Source: Treponema sp. (GTDB lineage Bacteria; Spirochaetota; Spirochaetia; Treponematales; Treponemataceae). From it: a DNA stretch of 64,000 nt. The notes under the pieces are model-generated. The model made no database searches. It had not been told where the DNA came from and was given only the letters and a program-made list of their open reading frames with translations. The position numbers and the translations under genes were made by a program. Numbering within the stretch: the first letter of the stretch is position 1; each line of letters opens with the position of its first letter. The DNA lies in assembly GCA_017616165.1 (NCBI GenBank), contig JAFZYR010000029.1:38885-102884 (forward strand), in the 5' to 3' direction. Below are positions 9,157-18,570 of the stretch, piece after piece.

Positions 9157-9939
9157 ATGCCGATTAATGACGAACAGGAAGAAGACGACCTCTGGGAAGA
9201 ATACAAAAAAACAAAGTCTCCAGCTATACGAGATAAATTCATAAGGCAATATATGCCTCTGGTAAAATACGTTGCCGGTAAGGTAGCAGTAGGCATGCCT
9301 AACAGCGTAGAGTTTGACGATCTTGTTGGCTACGGACAGTTTGGTCTTTTGGATGCAATCAGTAAATACGATACCTCCAAAAACGTAAAATTCAAAACCT
9401 ATGCAGTTACACGTATCCGCGGTGCAATTTTTGATGAGCTTAGACAGATGGACTGGGTTCCTCGTTCTGTACGTCAAAAGAGCCGCGAAATTGAAGATGC
9501 AATTGTAACGCTTGAGTCACGCCTTGGACGTCCAGCTTCGGATTCCGAAATTGCAGACTCGCTTAATATGACCGAAGAAGAGTATCACCGCACCATTATG
9601 AAAATTTCGGGTACAAGCATACTCTCGCTCAATGATGTATGGTATGCCGGAGATGACAACGACAATATGTCAATCGGTAACAACATTGAGTCTCCTGCAA
9701 GCTTGAATCCTGATGTAATTGCAGAGCGCGAAGAAATCCGTAAGGTAATTGCACAGGCAATCAGTGAGCTTCCGGAAAAAGAAAAGATGGTCATTGTATT
9801 GTACTATCACGAGGATTTGACATTTAAAGAAATCGGTGAGGTTCTGGAGGTAAGTGAATCCAGAATATCTCAGCTTCACACAAAGGCCAATTTAAGGCTG
9901 CGTGCAAAGCTTACAAACCTAAGGAAGGGTATAATCTAA
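9157..9939 (+). CDS. fliA: RNA polymerase sigma factor FliA/WhiG (sigma-28)
   Basis: Motility sigma factor that directs RNA polymerase to late flagellar promoters. 260 residues with region 2 (MPLVKYVAGKVAVGMPNSVEFDDLVGYGQFGLLDAI, then KTYAVTRIRGAIFDELRQMDWVPRSVR), region 3 (ESRLGRPASDSEIADSLNM) and region 4 helix-turn-helix (LTFKEIGEVLEVSESRISQLHTKA). The combination VPRSVR plus the short region 3 is characteristic of the FliA/WhiG group. Start ATG follows GGGTGAG with normal spacing, 12 bases after the preceding gene. FlgM, its anti-sigma partner, is not in the window. Confidence 0.95.
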   Translation: MPINDEQEEDDLWEEYKKTKSPAIRDKFIRQYMPLVKYVAGKVAVGMPNSVEFDDLVGYGQFGLLDAISKYDTSKNVKFKTYAVTRIRGAIFDELRQMDWVPRSVRQKSREIEDAIVTLESRLGRPASDSEIADSLNMTEEEYHRTIMKISGTSILSLNDVWYAGDDNDNMSIGNNIESPASLNPDVIAEREEIRKVIAQAISELPEKEKMVIVLYYHEDLTFKEIGEVLEVSESRISQLHTKANLRLRAKLTNLRKGII

Positions 9940-9942
9940 CAG

Positions 9943-11910
9943 ATGGTAACTCTTGATATAATCCGCGAAGAAATGCGAAAGCGTCTCGAAATGGACAAGG
10001 AGCTTCATATGGTAGAGGTAAATGCCGACACCATTGACGAAGCGCTTCAGGATGCTGCCGTACAGCTGGATTCAAAGATTTCTAACCTTCAATACGAAAT
10101 TGTAGAAAAGGGAAGCGACGGCTTTTTGGGAATGGGTAAAAAGCCCTGGAAGCTCAAGATTTATCAGGATCCTTCTACAATCAAAAGAGTTCAAAAGCTT
10201 GCGTCCGACGGACTTTTTACAGAAGACGGCATGGACGAAGAAGCACAGATCAAAGACAGAGACGGACTTTTTTATGTACGCCACTTTGGTGCCGACATTA
10301 TGCTCAAGGTTATTACACCGCTGGGCAAGGGAACCGCAGTTGAATTTAAAGACGTTCTCCAGGAAATCAACAGACCGGATACAACTCAGGTTGATGAATC
10401 CCTCGTTAAGAAATTTGTTAAGCAGGGAACCAACGATGATTACTGCATAGTTGGTTCTTACAAGCATGTTCAGGCCGGAGACGTACTCATTTCTGTAGAA
10501 TGCACAAAGGACGAAATGAAGGCCTCTATCATTGTTACACCTCCTGCCATGAGTGGTGCCGAAGCCAGTGCAGATGCAATCAAGAGAGCACTTTCTTCTC
10601 AGGGTGTAATTGACCAGTGCTATGACGAAGCCAAGATTAAAGAATTTGTTGATAATCCTGTTTACAATATTCCGTTTGAAGTTGCCAGTGCCATCCTGCC
10701 TGTTGACGGTAAGGATGCCTACCTTATGTACAACTTCGAAACCGATGTTAAACGCCTTAAGGCAAAGGTCAACGAAACCGGTCAGATTAACTACAAGGAG
10801 CTCAATCAGATTCAGAACGTTATTGCCGGTCAGCCGCTTGCTACCAAAATGCAGCCTGAACGCGGACGTGGCGGTAAAACAATTTTTGGACGTTACCTGG
10901 AAGCCAAGAACGGAAAGGATATGCAGATTACTCTTGGCGAAAACGTACATCTGGACAGAGACGGCGTAACAATCAAGGCTTCTATAGACGGCGAAGTTAT
11001 GCTTGTTAATGGCAAGATTACCGTTGAACCAATTAAGGTACTTGATGCAGTTAACGTTAAGACCGGTGACATTAAGTTTGTCGGTACAGTTGTTATCAAG
11101 GGCTCTGTTGAAGAAGGCTACAAGGTTGAAGCAACCAATATTGAAGTTAACGGCATCGTAGATAAATCTGTTCTGGAAGCAACCGGAAACATCATTGTAC
11201 GCCAGGGTATTTTTGGAAAGGGCGAAGGTATCGTAAAAGCCGGAAAGTCACTCTGGGCAAAGTTTATCAACGATACAACCGTAGAAGTAGAAGAAAACGT
11301 AATTGTTTCGGACTCAATCGTAAACTCAAATATTACTGCCATGAAAAATATCGTGCTGCGCGGAAAGAAGGCACAGATTATTGGTGGACACCTGCTTGCT
11401 ACAGAGGAAATCTGTGCGCGTAAGGTTGGTTCTCCTGGTGGTGGTACAGAAACTATCCTCGAAGTTGGTATTGACCCGCGCGCCAAAAAACGACTTCTGG
11501 AGCTGCAGAAAAATCAGACAGACAGTACAAGAGACTACGAAAACAACGAACTTGACATACAGAACCTGGAACAGCAGAAAAAGCTTCGTAAACGACTTCC
11601 TCAGGAAAAAGAGGATAAGCTTACTTCTCTTAAGCAGAAGAACAAGCTCATTGGCGAAGAGCTCCAGGAAATGACCAACGAAATAGACAAAATCCAGGCT
11701 CACCTTCGCGAGCTCAAGGCTGTTGGTAAGGTTAAGGTCGAAGAAACAGTCTATGCCGGTGTAAAGATTTATGTTCGCGATGTACTTGATGAAGTAAAAA
11801 TGGATACAAAGCATGTTACATTCTACTACGACAAGAGCTTTAGCAAACGTGGAGATTATGAACCGCCTTCATTAGAGGAGGAACAGCCGGATGGGTATGC
11901 AACCGATTGA
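9943..11910 (+). CDS. FapA/DUF342 protein with an N-terminal Jag_N-like domain
   Basis: 655 residues in two recognisable parts. Residues 20-75 resemble the Jag_N domain of KhpB/Jag (pattern VNADTIDEALQDAA... then KGSDGFLGMGKKPWKLKI). From about residue 170 onward it is a DUF342/FapA protein: the RALSSQGVI segment, a beta-strand-rich region consistent with a right-handed beta-helix (repeated short hydrophobic strands, about 330-520), then a coiled coil (about 525-600) and a C-terminal acidic end. FapA-type proteins have been described as polymer-forming or regulatory in other bacteria; the function here is unknown. Its location in the fliA operon is conserved in treponemes and suggests a role tied to motility or the cell envelope. 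Confidence 0.85.
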   Translation: MVTLDIIREEMRKRLEMDKELHMVEVNADTIDEALQDAAVQLDSKISNLQYEIVEKGSDGFLGMGKKPWKLKIYQDPSTIKRVQKLASDGLFTEDGMDEEAQIKDRDGLFYVRHFGADIMLKVITPLGKGTAVEFKDVLQEINRPDTTQVDESLVKKFVKQGTNDDYCIVGSYKHVQAGDVLISVECTKDEMKASIIVTPPAMSGAEASADAIKRALSSQGVIDQCYDEAKIKEFVDNPVYNIPFEVASAILPVDGKDAYLMYNFETDVKRLKAKVNETGQINYKELNQIQNVIAGQPLATKMQPERGRGGKTIFGRYLEAKNGKDMQITLGENVHLDRDGVTIKASIDGEVMLVNGKITVEPIKVLDAVNVKTGDIKFVGTVVIKGSVEEGYKVEATNIEVNGIVDKSVLEATGNIIVRQGIFGKGEGIVKAGKSLWAKFINDTTVEVEENVIVSDSIVNSNITAMKNIVLRGKKAQIIGGHLLATEEICARKVGSPGGGTETILEVGIDPRAKKRLLELQKNQTDSTRDYENNELDIQNLEQQKKLRKRLPQEKEDKLTSLKQKNKLIGEELQEMTNEIDKIQAHLRELKAVGKVKVEETVYAGVKIYVRDVLDEVKMDTKHVTFYYDKSFSKRGDYEPPSLEEEQPDGYATD

Positions 11911-12235
11911 CCTTCAGAACATGTATTCTCAGATGTCTAATATTGCTCGAAACGTTGCAGGCCAGCAACAGGCAGCACAGGTTTCGGAGCAGATTCAGCA
12001 TCAGAATCTGGTTCAGAAAAACATTGAACAATCGCAGAGAGTTCAGCAGGCAAGCAATGATAAGGCCAATACAAACAGCGTAAATCCCGACGGACATCAG
12101 GGAAGCAGTGGCGGCGGCACTTATAAAAATCCAAAAAGACAACAGAACGATGGAACACAAAAGGACACCAGCTTTGGTAATTACGGAAACGCCAAGTCGG
12201 AATATGTTGGAACCATCGTAGATATAACAAGGTAA
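11891..12235 (+). CDS. Small glutamine-rich hypothetical protein
   Basis: 114 residues, very rich in glutamine, asparagine and serine, with a short predicted helix (about 25-60, QQAAQVSEQIQHQNLVQKNIEQ) and a disordered glycine/serine stretch. No family recognised. It begins inside the 3' end of the DUF342 gene (20-base overlap) behind a strong ribosome binding site AGAGGAGGA at about 11874-11882, which argues that it is a real, translated gene coupled to its neighbour. Its low complexity makes homology hard to judge. Confidence 0.7.
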   Translation: MGMQPIDLQNMYSQMSNIARNVAGQQQAAQVSEQIQHQNLVQKNIEQSQRVQQASNDKANTNSVNPDGHQGSSGGGTYKNPKRQQNDGTQKDTSFGNYGNAKSEYVGTIVDITR

Positions 12236-12239
12236 AAAA

Positions 12240-12926
12240 ATGCTATTTTTTGTAATTTCGGTTCTTTTAGTAAATATAATTTTGTGGATTGTATTTTTAG
12301 TTCGTTTTAAAAATCTTTTTTCCACAGACGGCATTATCGAAAAAACAGAACAAAAGATGAATCAGTTTGTCCACGAAATTGACCTTGCCGCAGACCGAGA
12401 CACTTATCTTGCAAAGGAAACCACAAACCGAATCAAATCTCTCCTGGAAGAAGCCGACAGAAAGATGGAGCTTTTTAAAGAGGCTACCTCAAGACTGCGC
12501 GACATGATTGCAGAGGCAGACCGCATAAACAAGGGAAAATCCTATATTAATCCGGCGCTTACCAAACCAAAGATTGATCCGGATTCTGCGTACGAAGTAA
12601 ATATCAAAGCAGAGCAGGGCAGTCTTTTTGATCAGAGTGAGCCTGCCAAACCGGAAAAAAAGGCAGATACCTATAAGCCTCCTGTAAAGCCTATTCAAAA
12701 AAATGAAACAAATGTTACAGAGGATGGCGCTGCCTACCACGAAATACCGCTTATAATAACCAAGGTGTATGACGAAGAGCCAAAAACAATGACTCCCGAA
12801 GAAATTAAAAAGAATATGAATCACCTTGTAAGAAAGATGTTTGACGAAGGAAAATCCGTAGAAGAAATTGCAAAAAAATTAAACTGTTCAATTACAGAAA
12901 TTCAGTTTATAATAGATTTATTATAG
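12240..12926 (+). CDS. Membrane-anchored coiled-coil protein with C-terminal helix-turn-helix (SwrB/DUF6115-like)
   Basis: 228 residues. One N-terminal membrane helix (about 2-20), a charged coiled coil (about 35-95), a disordered proline/lysine-rich linker, and a C-terminal helical element FDEGKSVEEIAKKLNCSITEIQFIIDLL that looks like a small helix-turn-helix. This domain order resembles SwrB/DUF6115 proteins that promote flagellar assembly in Bacillus; that is a family-level resemblance judged by eye, not a search result. It is the last gene of the flagellar run, 4 bases after the preceding stop. Confidence 0.65.
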   Translation: MLFFVISVLLVNIILWIVFLVRFKNLFSTDGIIEKTEQKMNQFVHEIDLAADRDTYLAKETTNRIKSLLEEADRKMELFKEATSRLRDMIAEADRINKGKSYINPALTKPKIDPDSAYEVNIKAEQGSLFDQSEPAKPEKKADTYKPPVKPIQKNETNVTEDGAAYHEIPLIITKVYDEEPKTMTPEEIKKNMNHLVRKMFDEGKSVEEIAKKLNCSITEIQFIIDLL

Positions 12927-12948
12927 ATTGTCGGGCAAGCCTGACAAT
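12927..12948. repeat. Dispersed palindromic repeat, family B (copy 1)
   Basis: ATTGTCGGG (12927-12935), loop CAAG, CCTGACAAT (12940-12948): a 9-bp stem with one G-T pair. The same element, perfect, occurs at 31734-31756. It begins at the last base of the 12240 gene stop codon region and precedes the galM ribosome binding site. Confidence 0.8.
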
Positions 12949-12964
12949 GACAAGAGGTTCATTT

Positions 12965-14026
12965 ATGGAAATAAAAAAACAAAAGTGGGGAATCCTGGCA
13001 GACGGAACTAAGGTTCACCTTTATACAGTTTCTAACGGTAATATGTCTTTTTCGTGCACAGACTACGGCTGCACAATTACAAGCATTGTATTAAACGGCA
13101 AGAACGGCAAAAAGACCGACGTAGTTCTTGGCTATTCAACCCTGGACGGCTTTATCAACGGCAATCTGTTCTTTGGAGCCCTTGTTGGACGCTTTGCAAA
13201 CAGAATCGGCAAGGCTGCCTTTACAATCGGTAAAACAGAATACAAGCTGGATAAAAACGACGGTCCTAACACCCTCCACGGCGGCTTTAAAGGCTGGCAC
13301 AAGGAAATCTGGAAGGCCAAGACAATCAAAGAAAAAAATAAATACGGCATTACATTTAAAAGAACTTCTCCGGACGGAGAACAGGGCTTCCCTGGCAACT
13401 GTTCTGTAGAAGTAAGCTATCTTTTGGATGATAACAATAATCTTACCTGCTATTACACAGCAACTACAGATCGCGCAACACCAATTAATATTACAAACCA
13501 TGCCTACTTTAACCTTGCAGGCAGCGGAAACATAGAAAATCACCTTATGCAGATGAATTCTACAAAGCGCCTTGAGGTTAATGCAAAGCTCATTCCTACA
13601 GGAAAAATCCTTGATGTAAAGGGAACTCCGTTTGACTTTACCAAGGAAAAGGCCATCGGTAAGCAGATTAAAGAGGTTGCACCAGGCTATGACCACTGCT
13701 ATGTAACAGAAATGTTTGATCCTGCAAACAAGCAGTGCGGACTTCCGCTTGATGACAAGGACCTTGTAGAATTCTGTACAGTCCGTGACCCTGAAAGCGG
13801 CAACGCAATGTCTGTTTTCACAAATATGGAAGGCTGCCAGTTCTATACAGGTAACTTTGTAACCGGCTTTGGTAAAAATGGACAGCCATACAAGGCTCAC
13901 GACGCCTTCTGTCTCGAAACTCAGTGTTTCCCGGATACACCAAACAAACCGGAATGGCCAACCTGTATTTTGCAGCCAGGCCAGCTTATGAAGGCAAAGA
14001 CAATATATTCTTTTGAAATTGGGTAA
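12965..14026 (+). CDS. galM: Aldose 1-epimerase (galactose mutarotase)
   Basis: Interconverts alpha and beta anomers of aldoses, mainly galactose and glucose, in the cytoplasm. 353 residues from ATG 12965. Family motifs are present: GCTITSIVL, GRFANRIGKAAF (substrate pocket), DGPNTLHGG, the catalytic-histidine segment ITNHAYFNLAG, and the catalytic glutamate in CLETQCFPDTPN near the C-terminus. A longer frame starts at ATG 12947, but that ATG is part of a palindromic repeat, and AGAGG at 12953-12957 fits the ATG at 12965. No other galactose genes adjoin it. Confidence 0.95.
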   Translation: MEIKKQKWGILADGTKVHLYTVSNGNMSFSCTDYGCTITSIVLNGKNGKKTDVVLGYSTLDGFINGNLFFGALVGRFANRIGKAAFTIGKTEYKLDKNDGPNTLHGGFKGWHKEIWKAKTIKEKNKYGITFKRTSPDGEQGFPGNCSVEVSYLLDDNNNLTCYYTATTDRATPINITNHAYFNLAGSGNIENHLMQMNSTKRLEVNAKLIPTGKILDVKGTPFDFTKEKAIGKQIKEVAPGYDHCYVTEMFDPANKQCGLPLDDKDLVEFCTVRDPESGNAMSVFTNMEGCQFYTGNFVTGFGKNGQPYKAHDAFCLETQCFPDTPNKPEWPTCILQPGQLMKAKTIYSFEIG

Positions 14027-14034
14027 ACCCAATC

Positions 14035-14130
14035 CGTCATTGCGAGGAGCGCAGTGCACAAATGATCGTCATTGCGAGGAGCGCAGTGCACAAATGACCG
14101 TCATTGCGAGGAGCGCAGTGCACAAATGAC
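14035..14130 (+). repeat. Three tandem 32-bp repeats (family A derivative)
   Basis: Three direct units at 14035, 14067 and 14099, each beginning CGTCATTGCGAGGAGCGCAG and ending TGCACAAATGAY; period exactly 32 bases with one varying base at the unit end. Each unit has short terminal inverted ends (GTCATT / AATGAC). They merge into the full-length family A copy at 14131. Confidence 0.9.
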
Positions 14131-14203
14131 CGTCATTGCGAGGAGCGCAGCGACGTGGCAATCCATATAAGAAGTGGATTGCCGCGCTTCGCTCGCAATG
14201 ACT
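14131..14203. repeat. Inverted pair of family A dispersed repeats (possible galM terminator hairpin)
   Basis: A forward copy (CGTCATTGCGAGGAGCGCAG..., ending GCAATCCAT at about 14166) faces an inverted copy (TGGATTGCCGCGCTTCGCTC..., 14175-14203). Together they can fold into a long hairpin with an 8-base loop, followed by a T-rich stretch, so it could end galM transcription. Related copies occur at 21743, 22873, 24011 and 56553. The rest of the gap to 14293 is AT-rich (including TATAAT at 14251) and probably carries the V-ATPase promoter. Confidence 0.85.
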
Positions 14204-14293
14204 GTTATTTTAAAAAGTTTTTCATTGTAAATTCTCAAAATTCGGAGTATTATAATATATTATACTTTGGTTATTATTATGTGAGGTATTGTA

Positions 14294-14914
14294 ATGGATG
14301 TACAATTACAGGAACTGATTGATAAAATCAAGAAAGACGGCGTAACTGCAGCAGAAAAAGAAGCTGCAAAAATAATTGCCGATGCAAACAAAAAAGCAGA
14401 ATCAATTATTAAAGACGCCGAAGCAAAGGCTGAGCAGATTAAAAAAGATGCAAAAGCCGAAACAAACCGCATGCAGAAGGCAAGCGACGAAGCCATTGTT
14501 CAGGCTGGACGCAATATGCTCCTTTCTTTTAAGGATTCGCTTGTTCAGGAGCTGGACGGACTTATTCAGGCAGAAACAGCAAAGTCTCTTTCAAAAGACA
14601 CTCTTGCTAAGCTTGTACCTGAAACAGTAAAAGCCTGGGCCAAAAACTCCAATGCATCAGAGCTGTCTGTTCTTTTGAGCGAAAAAGACTTAAAGGCTCT
14701 GGAAGGCTCATTAACTTCTGCACTCAAAGCTGAAATTAAAAAAGGTCTCGAAATCAAACCGGATAAGACTCTTGCTGCCGGCTTTAGAATCGGTGTTAAA
14801 AACGGCGCTGCATTCTACGACTATTCTGCAGAAAGTCTTGCCGAAATGTTTGCCGCTTATCTTAATCCAAAGGTTGCAGGCCTCATGAAGGTTGCTGCAA
14901 AGGACGCAGAATAG
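14294..14914 (+). CDS. atpE: V-type ATPase subunit E
   Basis: Peripheral-stalk subunit of the V-type ATPase. 206 residues: a long N-terminal lysine/alanine/glutamate coiled coil (about 5-75, typical of the stator helix) and a C-terminal globular part ending in a segment with AGFRIGVKNGAAFYDYS, the usual subunit E pattern. It opens the ATPase operon. GTGAGG lies about 8 bases before the ATG. The upstream region is AT-rich and follows the repeat patch. Subunit G, its usual heterodimer partner, has no gene here. Confidence 0.85.
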   Translation: MDVQLQELIDKIKKDGVTAAEKEAAKIIADANKKAESIIKDAEAKAEQIKKDAKAETNRMQKASDEAIVQAGRNMLLSFKDSLVQELDGLIQAETAKSLSKDTLAKLVPETVKAWAKNSNASELSVLLSEKDLKALEGSLTSALKAEIKKGLEIKPDKTLAAGFRIGVKNGAAFYDYSAESLAEMFAAYLNPKVAGLMKVAAKDAE

Positions 14915-15453
14915 TGGCATATTATTATCTGGTTTCACAGTTACCAAACATCTCTGCCGGCGAAAGCAAAGCAAATCTTCCTATGAACACAGTTCAGTTC
15001 ATAGAGGTTGCAAGCCGCTTTATTACGCCAAAGGAAAAAACTGTTCTTGAAGGACTTTCACTTGTTCCTCCAATGGAGCTGGGTTCTACAGGATCAACCT
15101 TCCTTGATGTATGGTACGAAAAAGAAAGAAACCTGCGATGTGCACTTGCACAGATTCGTGCTCAAAAAATGAAAAAGGACAGCTTTCCGCTTCCAGCCGG
15201 TTGTACTGCAGATATTATTTCTGCTGCCCGAACTGCTGTTGGTATGGACAGCCCTTTAAGTGCCGAGCAGTTTCTTTATGAGTACAGGTTACGCCTGCTT
15301 GATGATCTGCGTCCGCTGGATGCATTTTCAATTGATGCGGTGTACGCCTACGGCCTCCGCCTTATGCTTGTAGAACGCATGCGCAAGTTCGAGGTTGAAA
15401 ACGGTAAGACATCTTATCACGAGATTTACGATACGATTTTAAGTAATGAATGA
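14914..15453 (+). CDS. DUF2764 protein of the V-ATPase operon (possible subunit C stand-in)
   Basis: 179 residues, beginning MAYYYLVSQLPNI, which is the characteristic start of DUF2764 proteins found in V-ATPase operons of spirochaetes, Bacteroidota and Chlamydiae. Start codon is GTG, whose G is also the last base of the atpE stop codon (TAGTG), so translation is coupled. No subunit C or F gene is present, and DUF2764 occupies the place where such a central-stalk connector would be expected; whether it does that job is inference. The sequence is predicted mostly helical. Confidence 0.85.
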   Translation: MAYYYLVSQLPNISAGESKANLPMNTVQFIEVASRFITPKEKTVLEGLSLVPPMELGSTGSTFLDVWYEKERNLRCALAQIRAQKMKKDSFPLPAGCTADIISAARTAVGMDSPLSAEQFLYEYRLRLLDDLRPLDAFSIDAVYAYGLRLMLVERMRKFEVENGKTSYHEIYDTILSNE

Positions 15454-15462
15454 GGTTGATTA

Positions 15463-17232
15463 ATGACTGATACAAAAGCAAAAGTAGTCGGCATCAACGG
15501 AAACATGGTCACAATTGAATTTACAGGCTCTGTTTCCATGAACGAAGTAGGCTACGTAAATGTAGACGGAAAGAAGCTCCGTGGTGAAGTTATCCGTATT
15601 CGCGGTAACAAAGCCCAGATGCAGATTTTCGAAATGACACAGGGAATTAAGGCCGGTGACAAGGTAGATTTAGTCGGCGACCTTCTTTGTGCAGAGTTAG
15701 GACCAGGACTTCTTGGACAGACCTTTGATGGTTTGCAGAACCCGCTTCCGCTTGTTGCAGAAAAAGCAGGCTTCTTCCTTGAGCGTGGTGTATATGTAGA
15801 TTCCCTCCCACGCGACAAAAAATGGGAATGGACTCCTTGCGTAAAGGAAGGAGACAAGGTACTCCGCGGTGACCCGATCGGTTCTGTTCCGGAAGGACCT
15901 TTTACACATAAAATTCTTGTTCCGTTTGATTTACTCGGAATGTACACTGTAAAAAAGGTTACCAAGCCTGGCGAATACACAATCGAAGATGTAGTTGCCG
16001 TAGTAACTGATGAAAAGGGCAAGGACCACAAGCTCAAGATGGCCTTTAAGTGGCCTGTAAAGCGTGCCGTAGACTGCTATGCAGAACGCCTTGCTCCAAG
16101 TGAGCCTATGGTAACTCAGGTTCGTCTTATCGATACCTTCTATCCTGTTTCTAAGGGTGGTACCTATTGTATTCCAGGACCTTTCGGTGCAGGTAAGACA
16201 GTTCTTCAGCATACAACCTCACGTAACGCAGACGTTGATATCGTAATCATTGCTGCCTGTGGTGAACGTGCCGGTGAAGTTGTAGAAACAATTAAAGAGT
16301 TCCCGGAATTGAAGGACCCTCGCACAGGCCGTTCTTTGATGGAACGAACAATCATCATTTGTAACACATCTTCTATGCCTGTTGCTTCTCGAGAAGCTTC
16401 GGTTTATACATCTGTTACACTTGCTGAATATTACCGCCAGATGGGCTTGCACGTACTGCTGCTTGCAGACTCAACCTCTCGTTGGGCACAGGCTTTGCGT
16501 GAAATGTCTGGTCGTCTTGAAGAGATTCCTGGAGAAGAAGCATTCCCTGCTTACCTCGAATCATACATTGCAGCCTTCTATGAACGTGCCGGTATTGTAA
16601 AGCTCCGCGACGGAAACGTTGGTTCTGTAACAATTGGTGGTACAGTATCTCCTGCCGGTGGTAACTTTGAAGAGCCTGTAACTCAGGCAACTCTTAAGGT
16701 AGTAGGTGCTTTCCACGGACTTAGCCGTGAACGTTCAGATGCTCGTAAGTATCCTGCTATTGACCCGATTATTTCCTGGTCAAAATATAAATCAGTTATC
16801 CGCGAAGACTGGGTAAGCTATGCACGCAAGGTATTCCTTAGCGGTGTAGAAGTAAACCAGATGATGAAGGTAGTTGGTGAAGAAGGTACAACAACCGAAG
16901 ACTACATCGAATACCTCAAGAGCGAATTCCTTGATGCAGTTTATATGCAGCAGAACTCCTTCGATGAAATTGATGCTGCTGTTAGTCCTGAACGCCAGCG
17001 CTATGTATTTGCAAGAGTACTTAAGGTGCTTGGTGCAGACTTTGAGCTCGAAGACAAGGATACAGCCCGTAACTTCTTTAACCAGATGCGTCAGAAGTTC
17101 ATCGACTGGAACTATTCTTTGTGGAACAGCGACAAGTTCAAGAAGGCAGAAAAAGATATAGAAGCTCACTTTGCTTCTGCTAACGGTAAAGTTCGCGCTG
17201 AAGTAAAAGCAATGCTTAAGGATGGTGAATAA
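15463..17232 (+). CDS. atpA: V-type ATPase catalytic subunit A
   Basis: Catalytic, nucleotide-hydrolysing subunit of the V1 head. 589 residues, the normal length. P-loop GPFGAGKT at residues 239-246; catalytic region [45 protein letters not shown]; the non-homologous insertion typical of V-type A subunits (about residues 110-180). Near-perfect conservation leaves no doubt about family. It is followed two bases later by atpB. Confidence 0.98.
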   Translation: MTDTKAKVVGINGNMVTIEFTGSVSMNEVGYVNVDGKKLRGEVIRIRGNKAQMQIFEMTQGIKAGDKVDLVGDLLCAELGPGLLGQTFDGLQNPLPLVAEKAGFFLERGVYVDSLPRDKKWEWTPCVKEGDKVLRGDPIGSVPEGPFTHKILVPFDLLGMYTVKKVTKPGEYTIEDVVAVVTDEKGKDHKLKMAFKWPVKRAVDCYAERLAPSEPMVTQVRLIDTFYPVSKGGTYCIPGPFGAGKTVLQHTTSRNADVDIVIIAACGERAGEVVETIKEFPELKDPRTGRSLMERTIIICNTSSMPVASREASVYTSVTLAEYYRQMGLHVLLLADSTSRWAQALREMSGRLEEIPGEEAFPAYLESYIAAFYERAGIVKLRDGNVGSVTIGGTVSPAGGNFEEPVTQATLKVVGAFHGLSRERSDARKYPAIDPIISWSKYKSVIREDWVSYARKVFLSGVEVNQMMKVVGEEGTTTEDYIEYLKSEFLDAVYMQQNSFDEIDAAVSPERQRYVFARVLKVLGADFELEDKDTARNFFNQMRQKFIDWNYSLWNSDKFKKAEKDIEAHFASANGKVRAEVKAMLKDGE

Positions 17233-17234
17233 TT

Positions 17235-18530
17235 ATGAACAAGGTTTATAGTAAAATTGAATCCATCGTCGGAAGCGTTATCACTGTAAAGGCAGACAAT
17301 GTTGCTTATGGTGAGCTTGCCGAAATTGAAACACGCTTTGGTAAGTCTCTTGCCGAAGTTAATAAAATCGAAGGTGATACAGTATCGCTCCAGGTATTTG
17401 CCGGCGGACGCGGTATCAGCACAGGTGACCACATTAAGTTCCTTGGACACCAGATGGAGGTTTCTTTCTCTGATGATCTTTTGGGACGAATCTTCAACGG
17501 TTCTGCACAGCCTCGTGACAATGGTCCGGCTCTGTCAGACTGTCTTGTAACAATTGGTGGTCCTTCAGTAAACCCTTCAAAACGTATCATGGCACGCCGT
17601 ATGATTCGTACCGGTATTCCAATGATTGATATGTTCAACACTCTGGTTGTTTCACAGAAGCTTCCTATTTTCTCTATTTCTGGTGAACCTTATAACCAGC
17701 TGCTTGCACGCATTGCCATGCAGGCCGAGGTTGACGTAATCGTTCTTGGTGGTATGGGTCTTAAGTACGATGATTACCTTTACTTTAAGAAAACACTGGA
17801 AGACGGTGGCGCTTTGAGCAAGACAGTAATGTTCATGCACACAGCCGCTGACCCTACAGTAGAATGTCAGAAGATTCCGGACCTTTCTCTTGCAGTTGCA
17901 GAGCAGTTCGCTCTTAAGGGAAAGGACGTTCTGGTTCTTCTTACAGATATGACAAACTTTGCAGACTCAATGAAGGAAATTGCCATTACACAGGAGCAGG
18001 TTCCTTCTAACCGTGGTTATCCTGGAGACTTGTACTCACAGCTTGCTGCACGTTACGAAAAAGCCGTTGACTTTGATAGCGCCGGTTCTGTAACAATCCT
18101 TGCTGTAACTACAATGCCTGGAGATGACGTTACTCACCCGGTTCCAGATAACACTGGTTATATTACCGAAGGTCAGTACTACCTTAAGGGTGGACGTATT
18201 GAGCCGTTCGGTTCTCTTTCACGTCTTAAGCAGAACGTAAACGGAAGCACACGTAGTGACCACCGTGCACTCATGGATGGTATGATTCGTCTTTACTCAA
18301 ACTACAAGGATACCCTTGAAAAGAAATCAATGGGTTTCAATATGAGTAAGTGGGATGACAAGCTCCTTGTTTACGGAAAGATGTTCGAAGACGGAATGAT
18401 GGATCTTTCAAAGAATATTTCTCTGGAGGATGCACTTGACCTTGGCTGGAAGATTCTGGCCGACTGCTTTGATCCGGAAGAAACAGGATTGAAGTCTTCT
18501 TTGATCGAAGAGTATTGGCCAAAAAAATAG
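17235..18530 (+). CDS. atpB: V-type ATPase subunit B
   Basis: Non-catalytic nucleotide-binding subunit of the A3B3 head. 431 residues. Recognisable: [54 protein letters not shown] (with the degenerate P-loop lacking the catalytic lysine), [17 protein letters not shown] and [21 protein letters not shown]. Lies two bases after atpA; a 40-base gap with a hairpin separates it from atpD. Confidence 0.98.
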   Translation: MNKVYSKIESIVGSVITVKADNVAYGELAEIETRFGKSLAEVNKIEGDTVSLQVFAGGRGISTGDHIKFLGHQMEVSFSDDLLGRIFNGSAQPRDNGPALSDCLVTIGGPSVNPSKRIMARRMIRTGIPMIDMFNTLVVSQKLPIFSISGEPYNQLLARIAMQAEVDVIVLGGMGLKYDDYLYFKKTLEDGGALSKTVMFMHTAADPTVECQKIPDLSLAVAEQFALKGKDVLVLLTDMTNFADSMKEIAITQEQVPSNRGYPGDLYSQLAARYEKAVDFDSAGSVTILAVTTMPGDDVTHPVPDNTGYITEGQYYLKGGRIEPFGSLSRLKQNVNGSTRSDHRALMDGMIRLYSNYKDTLEKKSMGFNMSKWDDKLLVYGKMFEDGMMDLSKNISLEDALDLGWKILADCFDPEETGLKSSLIEEYWPKK

Positions 18531-18533
18531 GCG

Positions 18534-18556
18534 GTGGTTGAGCCTGTCGAAACCAC
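18534..18556. repeat. Short dispersed palindrome (family C) between atpB and atpD
   Basis: GTGGTT (18534-18539) pairs with AACCAC (18551-18556) around GAGCCTGTCGA. The core TGAGCCTGTCGAA is related to the element at 62905-62968 (TGAGCTTGTCGAA). It fills most of the 40-base atpB-atpD gap and could modulate the level of the downstream stalk and membrane subunits. Confidence 0.75.
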
Positions 18557-18570
18557 ATTGGAGACAATAA

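Noticed and set aside
10072..10950. 292-residue minus-strand frame inside the DUF342 gene
   Set aside because: Antisense shadow created by codon bias; cysteine/asparagine-rich with no domain.
13136..14059. 307-residue minus-strand frame opposite galM
   Set aside because: Shadow of galM, and it begins in the repeat patch.
14035..14166. CRISPR-like array
   Set aside because: Units are directly contiguous with no unique spacers, and no cas genes are near.
14104..14322. 72-residue plus-strand frame with HCEERSDVAIH and GLPRFARNDC
   Set aside because: It is a translation of the family A repeats; peptides of this type are well-known artefacts of dispersed repeats.
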